DNA from: Candidatus Accumulibacter vicinus
GTDB taxonomy: Bacteria > Pseudomonadota > Gammaproteobacteria > Burkholderiales > Rhodocyclaceae
Direction: 5' to 3'
Length of the DNA stretch: 26,349 nucleotides
Assembly: GCA_002425405.1 (NCBI GenBank)
Contig: DIME01000009.1
Coordinates: 1-26,349 of the forward strand
Shown here: positions 7,190-13,829 of the stretch, in pieces
Layout of the letters: each line of letters starts with the position of its first letter
Position numbering within the stretch: position 1 is the first letter of the stretch
Notes under the pieces: model-generated
What the model saw: only the letters and a program-made list of their open reading frames with translations
Told to the model about the DNA's origin: nothing
Databases searched by the model: none
Translations under genes and position numbers: made by a program

Positions 7190-7981
7190 TCAGTTGCCGT
7201 AGATATCCATCGTGAAGTATTTCTTGCGGATCTCTTCATACTTGCCATTGGCACGCACGGCGGCAAGCGCCTTGTTGAGTTGCGCCTTGAGGTCCTGATC
7301 CTTCTTGCGCACGGCAATGCCGATTCCCTCACCGATCACGGCGCGCTCCTCGGCATTCTTGCCATAAAGCTGCTCGCCGAGAACGCTGTAACCCGCTCCT
7401 TCAGGCTTTGTCAGGAAGCCGCCGTAGGCTTCCCAGTAATCGGCAAAGATGGCATCGACACGGCCTGACTTGAGATCCAGATAGGCTTCATCCTGCTTGC
7501 CGTAGCGAACGACTTCCACACCCTTGCCGTCCCAGTATTTGGTGGCGAAGTTGTCGGAAACCGTGCCGCGCTGAACAGCGACCTTCTTGCCTTTCAAGCT
7601 GGCCAGTTCCGGTCTCAAGGGCAATCCATTCTTGGCAATCAGGACGACCGGCGAAGCGTAGTACTTGTTGGTGAAATCCACCTTGGCTTTGCGTTCTTCG
7701 GTAATCGACATCGAAGCGACGATGGCGTCGAACTTGCGGGCCATCAGGGCCGGGATCATGCCGTCCCATTCCTGTTTCACCCAGGTGCATTTCGCCTTCA
7801 TCTCGGCGCACAGCGCGTTGCCGATATCGATATCGAAACCCTTCAACGCGCCATTGGCACCTATTTCATTGAACGGGGGGTAAGCGCCTTCGGACGCCAT
7901 GCGAATTTCCGTCCAGTCCTTTGCCGAGACACCAGCCGCCGAGAGGGCCAGAAGTGCCGATAACAACAGCATTTTTTTCAT
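7190..7981 (-). CDS. argT: Periplasmic lysine/arginine/ornithine/histidine-binding protein
   Basis: This is the solute-binding subunit of the importer, secreted to the periplasm. The 263-residue precursor has a clear signal peptide (MKKMLLLSALLALSAAGVSA, cleavage after Ala20). The mature part is a type II periplasmic binding protein with YPPFNEIG, GFDIDIGNALC, SMSITEERKAKVDFT, LKGKKVAVQRGTVSD and the end KKYFTMDIYGN. The CAEMKAKC pair corresponds to the disulfide of ArgT/HisJ. GAGGAGGAG shortly before the ATG at 7981 is a very strong ribosome-binding site. It is the first gene of the operon and is followed by a stem-loop. Which basic amino acid is bound cannot be read from sequence alone; arginase at the operon end points to arginine or ornithine. 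Confidence 0.93.
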   Translation of the reverse strand: MKKMLLLSALLALSAAGVSAKDWTEIRMASEGAYPPFNEIGANGALKGFDIDIGNALCAEMKAKCTWVKQEWDGMIPALMARKFDAIVASMSITEERKAKVDFTNKYYASPVVLIAKNGLPLRPELASLKGKKVAVQRGTVSDNFATKYWDGKGVEVVRYGKQDEAYLDLKSGRVDAIFADYWEAYGGFLTKPEGAGYSVLGEQLYGKNAEERAVIGEGIGIAVRKKDQDLKAQLNKALAAVRANGKYEEIRKKYFTMDIYGN

Positions 7982-8305
7982 TTTAAACTCCTCCTCAGGA
8001 TGATCGATTGTTAACCATGCACCGGGTCGCGCTTCGCCTTGTCATTGCGCCGCAAGAAGCCATTGCAGGTCTCTGCTTGGATGCGAAGCAAATGATGACA
8101 AGAAAGCCGGGCCTGTACAACGGATTTGTGCGTCCCCGGAACAACACCCGCCATCATCGTCGATGACAAAGGTCATGAGCAGCAGAACAGGTATCTCCTG
8201 GAACACCAGAATGCACGCGGAAGATCGGTATCGGGCTGGCACCTTCGAAGAGCGCTTCCGTCGACATTTTCGCCCATTCGCCGAGCAGCTGATAAGTGCC
8301 GAAGC
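7982..8305. other. Intergenic stretch between argT and the tRNA-Pro terminator
   Basis: About 320 bp without a convincing gene. It must contain the promoter of the transporter-arginase operon, but I see no convincing -35/-10 pair and no ARG-box-like palindrome. Short frames on both strands (up to about 60 codons) have no ribosome-binding site or protein-like character. Confidence 0.5.
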
Positions 8306-8334
8306 AAATAAAAAGGCCGCTCCGAAGAACGGCC
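8306..8334 (-). terminator. Rho-independent terminator of tRNA-Pro
   Basis: On the minus strand GGCCGTTC-TTCG-GAGCGGCC (8334-8315) forms an 8-bp stem (one G-T pair) closed by a UUCG tetraloop, followed at once by TTTTTATTT. It lies 17 bp after the tRNA 3' end and ends the translation gene cluster. Confidence 0.9.
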
Positions 8335-8351
8335 CAAGTGATTGATTCGAT

Positions 8352-8428
8352 TGGTCGGGGCGCCGGGATTCGAACTCGGGACCCCTTGCACCCCATGCAA
8401 GTGCGCTACCAGGCTGCGCCACGCCCCG
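8352..8428 (-). tRNA. tRNA-Pro (anticodon GGG), CCA encoded
   Basis: The 77-base minus-strand sequence folds as a cloverleaf: acceptor CGGGGCG/CGCCCCG, D stem GCGC/GCGC with loop AGCCTGGTA, anticodon stem CTTGC/GCAAG with loop ATGGGGT (anticodon GGG, reading CCC and CCU), variable loop GGGTC, T loop TTCGAAT, discriminator A and encoded CCA. The first pair is C1-G72, as usual for bacterial tRNA-Pro. The T stem CCGAG/CCCGG has one A-C mismatch at the 52-62 pair. The gene sits directly after the merR-like gene and has its own -10 box. Confidence 0.97.
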
Positions 8429-8439
8429 ACAGGTTTCGG

Positions 8440-8445
8440 ATTATA
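8440..8445 (-). promoter_or_regulatory. -10 box of tRNA-Pro
   Basis: A perfect TATAAT lies 11 bases before the mature 5' end of the tRNA on the minus strand, between the tRNA and the stop codon of the merR-like gene. A -35 element at the right distance would fall at the end of that gene and is poor, so the strength is uncertain. Confidence 0.6.
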
Positions 8446-8460
8446 ACCGAAAATGCGTCG

Positions 8461-8835
8461 CTACTCGCATGTGCGCAGCAATTCTGCAATGTCCAACAAC
8501 TCCGCACGCAGCACGTCAGGTGCCGGAAGAGATGAACTGGCATCGGACCCGGTCCCGGCATCGTCGAGACGGTTGCGCGCGCCGCTGATTGTAAAGCCCT
8601 GGCTGTAAAGAAGCTCCCGGATCCGACGTACCAACAGAACTTCATGGTGCTGATAATAACGGCGATTGCCTCGGCGCTTTACCGGACTGAGCTGCGAGAA
8701 CTCCTGCTCCCAATAACGCAGAACGTGCGGTTTGACGCCGCACAGCTCGCTGACCTCGCCGATCGTGAAATATCGCTTGGCTGGAATGGCCGGCAAAGGC
8801 TCTTGCCCCGGTTCTTTATGACTGACTTCCATCAT
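8461..8835 (-). CDS. MerR-family transcriptional regulator (short, no effector domain seen)
   Basis: The 124-residue protein has a MerR winged helix-turn-helix at about residues 22-90: YFTIGEVSELCGVKPHVLRY, then SPVKRRGNRRYYQHHEVLLV and RIRELLYSQGFTISGARNRL. After this come only about 35 residues, mainly Ser/Ala and a short helix; there is no metal-binding cysteine set or ligand domain. Proteins of this kind regularly follow ihfA in beta- and gammaproteobacteria, but their targets are not known to me. The ATG at 8835 lies inside the end of ihfA (20-bp overlap), so translation is probably coupled; the next codon is also ATG. It is followed by the tRNA-Pro promoter. Confidence 0.92.
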   Translation of the reverse strand: MMEVSHKEPGQEPLPAIPAKRYFTIGEVSELCGVKPHVLRYWEQEFSQLSPVKRRGNRRYYQHHEVLLVRRIRELLYSQGFTISGARNRLDDAGTGSDASSSLPAPDVLRAELLDIAELLRTCE

Positions 8836-9118
8836 AAGCGTGCTCCACCTCGGCCTTCAGTTTCTGGCTGGCATGAAAAGTAACCACCCTGCGCGCGGTG
8901 ATCGGGATTTCTTCACCGGTCTTGGGATTGCGGCCTGGTCGCTGGGGCTTGTCGCGCAACTGAAAGTTTCCGAATCCCGAAAGCTTTACGCCATCACCAC
9001 GCTCCAAAGCATTCCGGATTTCTTCGAAAAAAGCCTCGACCATGTCCTTGGCCTCACGCTTGTTGAGGCCCACCTTATCAAATAATAGATCGGCGAGTTC
9101 TGCCTTGGTAAGCGTCAT
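8816..9118 (-). CDS. ihfA: Integration host factor subunit alpha
   Basis: IHF is a heterodimeric DNA-bending protein needed in sigma-54 promoter activation, recombination and replication. The 100-residue protein has the HU/IHF fold: MTLTKAELADLLFDKVGLNK, the dimer helix MVEAFFEEIRNALERG, KLSGFGNFQLRDK, and the beta-arm GRNPKTGEEIPITARRVVTF with the Pro that intercalates in DNA. The position after pheT and the alpha-type sequence identify it as the alpha subunit. GGGAGAGGG precedes the ATG at 9118. It starts 12 bp after the pheT stop and overlaps the merR-like gene, so it belongs to the phenylalanyl-tRNA synthetase operon as in many proteobacteria. Confidence 0.97.
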   Translation of the reverse strand: MTLTKAELADLLFDKVGLNKREAKDMVEAFFEEIRNALERGDGVKLSGFGNFQLRDKPQRPGRNPKTGEEIPITARRVVTFHASQKLKAEVEHAYDGSQS

Positions 9119-9130
9119 CCCTCTCCCTTT

Positions 9131-11506
9131 TCAGAAGCGCAGTTGTGCTGCAAATGCTGCTCGAAGATAGGCCATCAGCTGCTGCATGGCGGCCTCAACT
9201 TCAGCTTCGAGCAACGTTTTTTGAGTATCTTGCATCATTATGCGGAAGGCAAGGCTTTTCTTGCCAACTTCGATTCCATGCCCGGCATAAACATCGAAGA
9301 GACGAATATCCCGCACGATTGCCGGGCGATTGGCAGTCAAACCAGCGATCAGTTGCTGAAGTTCCAGTGCCTGATCAACGACCACCGCCATATCCCGTAT
9401 GACTGGTGGTTGGCGGGAAACCTCGGCATATTGCGGAACACTGTCCATCATCACGGCATCGAGGTCGACTTCAAAAAATACCGGTGGTAGCGGCAATTCA
9501 TATTTTTGTTGCCATTGCGGATGCAATTCGCCAACAAAACCAACCGCCTGACCAGCGACCGTCACCCGCGCGCTCCGGCCAGGATGCAGCGCAGGGTGCA
9601 GCGCTTTCTCGAAGCTGGTGCCGATCGGGGTGAACAGCCGTTCCAGGTCGGCTTTGATGTCAAAAAAATCGACATTGCGCGCCACACAGCCCCACTGCTC
9701 CGGAAAGGCCGTACCATAAGCCAGCGCGGCCAGCTTCCAGGGTTGATGAAAACCGGCGACCGGGCGACCTTGCGGATCGCGGAAGAAGCAGCGTCCGGTC
9801 TCGAACAGGCGAACACGGCTCTGCCGGCGTTTCAGGTTGCTTGCCAGATTGGCCACCAGCCCGCCGAGCAAAGACGAGCGCATCACGCTCAACTGGTTGG
9901 CGATCGGATTGGCCAGGCGAATCAGCCGATCGTTGCCGGCAAAATCGGCTTCCCAGGCTTCTTCGACGAAGGCGAAGTTGACGACTTCCTGATAGCCACT
10001 GTCAGCCAGCCTCTGCCGAATGCGTGCCAAGGGTCTCGCCTGCTCGGTCTGCGGCAACATCGACAGCAAACCCCGCGGCGCTGGCGACGGAATGTTCTCG
10101 TAGCCATGCAGGCGGGCGATCTCCTCGATCAGGTCTTCCTCGATCTCGATGTCGAAGCGATGGGTCGGCGGCGTGACGATGAAATCGTCACCGTCCCGGG
10201 TCAACGACAGGTCGAGACGGGCAAACAGTTCGGCGATCCGCTCGTCTGTAAACGGCACGCCAAGCACCTTGGCAACCCGTGCCGGTCGCAGGCGAACCGG
10301 CTGGCGCGCGGGCAAGATGGCCAGTGCTTCGCTGACCGGACCGGCCTGTCCACCGCAAATATCGAGGATCAGCCGCGTGGCGCGCTCCAACGCACGCCGA
10401 GTACCGCCGAAATCGACGCCACGTTCGAAACGATGTGCGGCGTCCGAAACGAAGCCATAGCGACGGGCACGGCCGGCGATCGCGGTGGGCGCAAAGAAGG
10501 CGGCTTCGAGGAATACCTCGGTGGTCGCCAGCGTAATGCCACTTTCCTCGCCACCCATGATGCCTCCCATCGCCAACGGGCGCTGATCATCGGCAATCAA
10601 TACGACATCGGCCTGCATCTGCAGCGTCTGCCCGTTGAGCAGCAGGATCGATTCTGCCGGGCGCGCCATTCTGGCGTGAATGGCGCCACTCAGACGGGTA
10701 TTGTCAAAAGCATGCAGCGGCTGTCCCACTTCGAGCATGACGTAGTTGGTGATATCGACCAAGGCAGAAATCGGGCGAATACCGCTTCGCTCAAGACGAC
10801 GGCGCATCCAGGCGGGTGTCGCGGCCCTGCCGTCGACTCCGGCGATCACCCGACCGCAGTAGCGCGGGCAAGCCTCCGGGGCGTCCAGTACGATCGCGCG
10901 CGTGCTCGCGATGGTGGCCTCAACTGCCGTGACTTCGATAAAGCGGGCCGGCGTACCGGTCAGCGCTGCGACCTCGCGAGCGAGCCCTTCGAGCGACAGG
11001 CAGTCTGCCCGGTTCGGCGTCAGCTTGAGGGTCAGCAGACGATCATCGAGATCAAGATGGCGGCGGACATCCTCGCCTACCGGCGCATCGTCGCCCAGCA
11101 CCAGCAAGCCAGAGGCGTCCTCCGCGATGCCCAGTTCCCTGGCCGAGCAGAGCATGCCAGACGACTCGACGCCGCGCACCTTGGCGACCTTGATCCTCAA
11201 TCCATCCGGCAATTCGGCACCGGGCAGTGCGCACGGCACCTTGATGCCGGCAGCCGCGTTGGGTGCTCCGCAGACGATCTGCAGCACCTCGCCGGTACCG
11301 ACATCGACCCGGCAAACCTTGAGGCGGTCGGCGTCGGGATGCTTGTCGACGGCGAGCAGATGGCCCACGACGACCCGGTCGAAGATCGGTGCGACCGTCT
11401 CTTCTTCCTCCACTTCGAGACCGGCCATGGTCAGCAGATGCGAAAATTCATGCCCCGTGCAGGCGGGATCGACGAAGCTGCGAAGCCAGGATTCAGAGAA
11501 TTTCAT
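9131..11506 (-). CDS. pheT: Phenylalanyl-tRNA synthetase beta subunit
   Basis: The beta subunit of the alpha2-beta2 enzyme charges tRNA-Phe and carries the editing site. The 791-residue length is normal. Domains in order: N-terminal residues beginning MKFSESWLRSFVDP; an OB-fold tRNA-binding domain (about 40-150, VVVGHLLAVDKHPDADRLKV); the B3/B4 editing domain (about 210-380, SALVDITNYVMLEVGQPLHA); the B5 domain (about 400-470); the catalytic-like core (480-680); and a C-terminal ferredoxin-fold anticodon-binding domain (about 695-791, with QPPVIRDMAVVVD and GKKSLAFRIMMQD). It begins 24 bp after pheS and ends 12 bp before ihfA. The ribosome-binding site (TGAGCAG) is weak, which suggests coupling to pheS translation. 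Confidence 0.97.
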   Translation of the reverse strand: MKFSESWLRSFVDPACTGHEFSHLLTMAGLEVEEEETVAPIFDRVVVGHLLAVDKHPDADRLKVCRVDVGTGEVLQIVCGAPNAAAGIKVPCALPGAELPDGLRIKVAKVRGVESSGMLCSARELGIAEDASGLLVLGDDAPVGEDVRRHLDLDDRLLTLKLTPNRADCLSLEGLAREVAALTGTPARFIEVTAVEATIASTRAIVLDAPEACPRYCGRVIAGVDGRAATPAWMRRRLERSGIRPISALVDITNYVMLEVGQPLHAFDNTRLSGAIHARMARPAESILLLNGQTLQMQADVVLIADDQRPLAMGGIMGGEESGITLATTEVFLEAAFFAPTAIAGRARRYGFVSDAAHRFERGVDFGGTRRALERATRLILDICGGQAGPVSEALAILPARQPVRLRPARVAKVLGVPFTDERIAELFARLDLSLTRDGDDFIVTPPTHRFDIEIEEDLIEEIARLHGYENIPSPAPRGLLSMLPQTEQARPLARIRQRLADSGYQEVVNFAFVEEAWEADFAGNDRLIRLANPIANQLSVMRSSLLGGLVANLASNLKRRQSRVRLFETGRCFFRDPQGRPVAGFHQPWKLAALAYGTAFPEQWGCVARNVDFFDIKADLERLFTPIGTSFEKALHPALHPGRSARVTVAGQAVGFVGELHPQWQQKYELPLPPVFFEVDLDAVMMDSVPQYAEVSRQPPVIRDMAVVVDQALELQQLIAGLTANRPAIVRDIRLFDVYAGHGIEVGKKSLAFRIMMQDTQKTLLEAEVEAAMQQLMAYLRAAFAAQLRF

Positions 11507-11530
11507 GACTGCTCAATGTCAGAAGGGAGG

Positions 11531-12577
11531 TCATACGAACTGTCGCAGAAAGCGCAGGTCGCCATCGAAAAACAGGCGCAGGTCATTGACCCCATAGCGC
11601 AGCATCGTCAGCCGATCGGGACCCATGCCGAAGGCAAAACCAAGGTATTTTTCGGGGTCGATGTTGACGTGCCGCAAGACATTCGGATGAACCATGCCGC
11701 AACCGGCAATTTCCAGCCAGCGCCCCTTCAAGGTGCCGCTCATGAAGGCCATGTCGATCTCGGCCGAGGGCTCGGTAAAGGGAAAGAACGAAGGGCGAAA
11801 ACGCACCTGCAGATCGTCGTTCTCGAAAAAACGGCGCAGGAAATCGCTGATGACGCCCTTCAAGTCAGCAAAGCTGACGTTCTCGCCGATCCACAACCCT
11901 TCGACCTGATGAAACATCGGCGAATGGGTGGCATCGGAATCCACCCGGTACACGCGTCCTGGCGCAATGACTCGAATCTCCGGCATGGTTTCCCGATCGG
12001 CATGCCTGGCAACATGCGCCTGCATATGGCGAACCTGGATCGGGCTGGTATGCGTGCGCAGCAGAACGCCCTCGGCCATCCCGCCCGCCTCGTCCTGCAG
12101 ATAGAAGGTATCGTGCATCGAACGGGCCGGATGATCCACTGGGGTATTCAGTGCCGTGAAATTCTGGAAGTCGGCCTCGATCTCCGGACCGTCGGCGACT
12201 TCGAAACCGATCGAAGCAAAAAGAGCTTCAATACGTTCTAGCGTACGTGTCACCGGATGCAAACCGCCGCGGGCCTGTCCGCGACCCGGTAACGTCACGT
12301 CCAGGGCTTCCTCGGCCAGGCGCGCCTGCAGTGCCCTCTGCCGAAGCGCTTCGCGGCGCGCAGCGAGCGCTGCTTCGACCGCATCCTTGGCGTGATTGAT
12401 GGCCGCACCGGCAGTCTTGCGCTGGTCCGGCGGAAGTTTGGCCAATTCCTTGAGCAATCCAGTGATCTCGCCGCTCTTGCCGAGGTAACTGGCCTTGACT
12501 TGCTCAAGCACATCCGGGTCATCGGTTGCCGCAAAGGCCGCCGACGCTGCATGGACTATTTGATCGAGGTTGTGCAT
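11531..12577 (-). CDS. pheS: Phenylalanyl-tRNA synthetase alpha subunit
   Basis: This is the catalytic subunit of phenylalanyl-tRNA synthetase. The 348-residue protein has an N-terminal coiled coil (about residues 1-90, many Ala, Lys and Glu) that binds tRNA, then the class II core. Motif 2 surrounds FRPSFFPFTEPSAEID, the GGLHPVTRT segment lies near residue 105, HTSPIQVRHM follows, and motif 3 is GFAFGMGPDRLTMLRYGVND close to the C-terminus. The ATG at 12577 is preceded by GGTGA. A strong terminator-like hairpin stands only 9 bp upstream, so part of the transcription from the rplT side must be stopped or controlled here. Confidence 0.97.
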   Translation of the reverse strand: MHNLDQIVHAASAAFAATDDPDVLEQVKASYLGKSGEITGLLKELAKLPPDQRKTAGAAINHAKDAVEAALAARREALRQRALQARLAEEALDVTLPGRGQARGGLHPVTRTLERIEALFASIGFEVADGPEIEADFQNFTALNTPVDHPARSMHDTFYLQDEAGGMAEGVLLRTHTSPIQVRHMQAHVARHADRETMPEIRVIAPGRVYRVDSDATHSPMFHQVEGLWIGENVSFADLKGVISDFLRRFFENDDLQVRFRPSFFPFTEPSAEIDMAFMSGTLKGRWLEIAGCGMVHPNVLRHVNIDPEKYLGFAFGMGPDRLTMLRYGVNDLRLFFDGDLRFLRQFV

Positions 12578-12586
12578 GGTTCACCG

Positions 12587-12612
12587 AAAAAAAGGAGGCT
12601 CGCGCCTCCTTT
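12587..12612 (-). terminator. Intrinsic terminator/attenuator between rplT and pheS
   Basis: On the minus strand AAAGGAGGC-GCGA-GCCTCCTTT is a perfect 9-bp stem with a GNRA tetraloop, and the T-run continues to seven T in all. It begins 17 bases after the rplT stop and ends 9 bases before the pheS ATG. E. coli has a pheM leader peptide and attenuator in the equivalent place; here the 17-base gap is too short for a leader peptide. Confidence 0.85.
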
Positions 12613-12629
12613 CTTGACGCTCGTATGGC

Positions 12630-12989
12630 TTACTGTCCGAGCTGGGCTTTGGCCTGCACGGCCAAAGCAGCAAAAGCCGGCTTATCGAAAACCGCCAGAT
12701 CGGCCAGCACCTTGCGGTCGACCTCGATCTGCGCCTTCTTCAGACCATTCATGAAGGTGCTGTACTTCATGCCGAGTTCCCGGGCCGCCGCGTTGATACG
12801 GGCAATCCAGAGGCTGCGAAACTGACGCTTCCTTTGCCGGCGGTCGCGGTAAGCATATTGCCCGGCCTTCATGACCGCCTGTTTGGCGACACGATAGACG
12901 TTCTTGCGGCGACCGCGGTAACCCTTGGCCAGATCCAGAATTTTCTTGTGGCGCGCGTGCGCCGTTACACCACGTTTGACGCGAGGCAT
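12630..12989 (-). CDS. rplT: 50S ribosomal protein L20
   Basis: L20 binds 23S rRNA early in large-subunit assembly and, in several bacteria, represses its own operon. The 119-residue protein is of standard length, starts MPRVKRGVTAHARHKKILDL and has the basic block GYRGRRKNVYRVAKQAVMKA and then QYAYRDRRQRKRQFRSLWI, followed by ARINAAARELGMKYSTFM. It follows rpmI after 11 bp and precedes a terminator-like hairpin. AGGAGATAGAGG lies ahead of the ATG at 12989. Confidence 0.98.
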   Translation of the reverse strand: MPRVKRGVTAHARHKKILDLAKGYRGRRKNVYRVAKQAVMKAGQYAYRDRRQRKRQFRSLWIARINAAARELGMKYSTFMNGLKKAQIEVDRKVLADLAVFDKPAFAALAVQAKAQLGQ

Positions 12990-13000
12990 CCTCTATCTCC

Positions 13001-13198
13001 TCAAGCGTAAGGCAGCATGGCACGAACCATGGCCTTGTCAGAGTGGTGCACCTCGGTCACGCCGCGTAACTGGCGCTTGGTCTTGGTGTCCTTCTTGGTC
13101 AGGATGTGTCGCTTGTACGCATGCGAACGCTTGATGCGGCCGCTGGCGCTGATCGTGAAGCGCTTTTTCGCCCCACTCTTGGTCTTCATCTTGGGCAT
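13001..13198 (-). CDS. rpmI: 50S ribosomal protein L35
   Basis: This 65-residue, very basic ribosomal protein starts MPKMKTKSGAKKRFTISASG and ends MVRAMLPYA, as in other proteobacteria. The frame is open further upstream, but the ATG at 13198 is marked by CAGGAG six bases before it and by the family N-terminus. The 83 bp between infC and rpmI are GC-rich and probably hold the translational operator for L20-type autoregulation, but I could not identify that structure with confidence. Confidence 0.98.
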   Translation of the reverse strand: MPKMKTKSGAKKRFTISASGRIKRSHAYKRHILTKKDTKTKRQLRGVTEVHHSDKAMVRAMLPYA

Positions 13199-13281
13199 TG
13201 AATGCTCCTGTTTATAGACATGCTGGCGGGTGTCCCCCGGCGGGAGCACTTTCAACCCGGCAGCACTTGTTGAATCGGTGG

Positions 13282-13803
13282 CTACTTTCTCTTGCTCGGA
13301 GTGAGCACCATGACCATCTGGCGGCCCTCCATCTTCGGCATCTGCTCAACCAGCGCAAGCTCCTGCAGATCGGTCTTGATCCGCTCGATCTGCCGCATGC
13401 CAATATCCTGGTGCGCCATTTCCCGACCGCGGAAGCGCAAGGTCACCTTGACCTTGTCTTCTTCATCAAGGAAGCGAATCATGTTGCGCAGCTTGATCTG
13501 GTAGTCATTCTCGTCGGTACCGGGACGAAACTTGACTTCTTTCACCTGTACCTGCTTCTGCTTGAGTTTCTGCTCATGCTGACGCTTTTGTTCCTGGTAC
13601 TTGAACTTGCCGAAATCGACGATGCGACATACCGGCGGCTGAGCCATCGGGGCAATTTCGACCAGGTCCACTCCCGCTTCCTCGGCAAGCGCCAATGCCG
13701 CCCTGACGCTCATGACTCCCAACTGCTCGCCACCTACTCCGACGAGACGGACTTCCGGTGCGTTGATCTCTTCGTTAACGCGTTGCGCCTTTTGCAGTGC
13801 GAT
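13282..13803 (-). CDS. infC: Translation initiation factor IF-3 (ATC start codon)
   Basis: IF-3 binds the 30S subunit, keeps ribosomes dissociated and discriminates against non-canonical start codons. No ATG, GTG or TTG gives the full-length protein: the first such codon in frame is a TTG at 13722, which would remove the conserved N-terminus. Reading further upstream gives ALQKAQRVNEEINAPEVRLV after an ATC codon at 13803-13801, with AAGGAG seven bases before it. From this ATC the protein is 173 residues, the normal length. The N-terminal domain includes GVMSVRAALALAEEAGVDLV and the linker FGKFKYQEQKRQHEQKLKQK; the C-terminal domain is also present. A rare start codon is how IF-3 represses its own synthesis (AUU in E. 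coli). It begins 26 bp after thrS. Confidence 0.95.
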   Translation of the reverse strand: MALQKAQRVNEEINAPEVRLVGVGGEQLGVMSVRAALALAEEAGVDLVEIAPMAQPPVCRIVDFGKFKYQEQKRQHEQKLKQKQVQVKEVKFRPGTDENDYQIKLRNMIRFLDEEDKVKVTLRFRGREMAHQDIGMRQIERIKTDLQELALVEQMPKMEGRQMVMVLTPSKRK

Positions 13804-13829
13804 GGGTCCACTCCTTGTTTCGACAAAAG

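Noticed and set aside
7982..8305. ARG-box or other arginine-repressor site before the transporter operon
   Set aside because: No palindrome resembling an ArgR site was found by eye.
8163..8345. 60-codon open frame on the plus strand
   Set aside because: It runs through the tRNA-Pro terminator hairpin and has no ribosome-binding site.
9506..12241. 911-codon open frame on the plus strand
   Set aside because: It lies antisense to pheT and pheS and is kept open by their GC-rich codon use; the translation has no domain and no ribosome-binding site.
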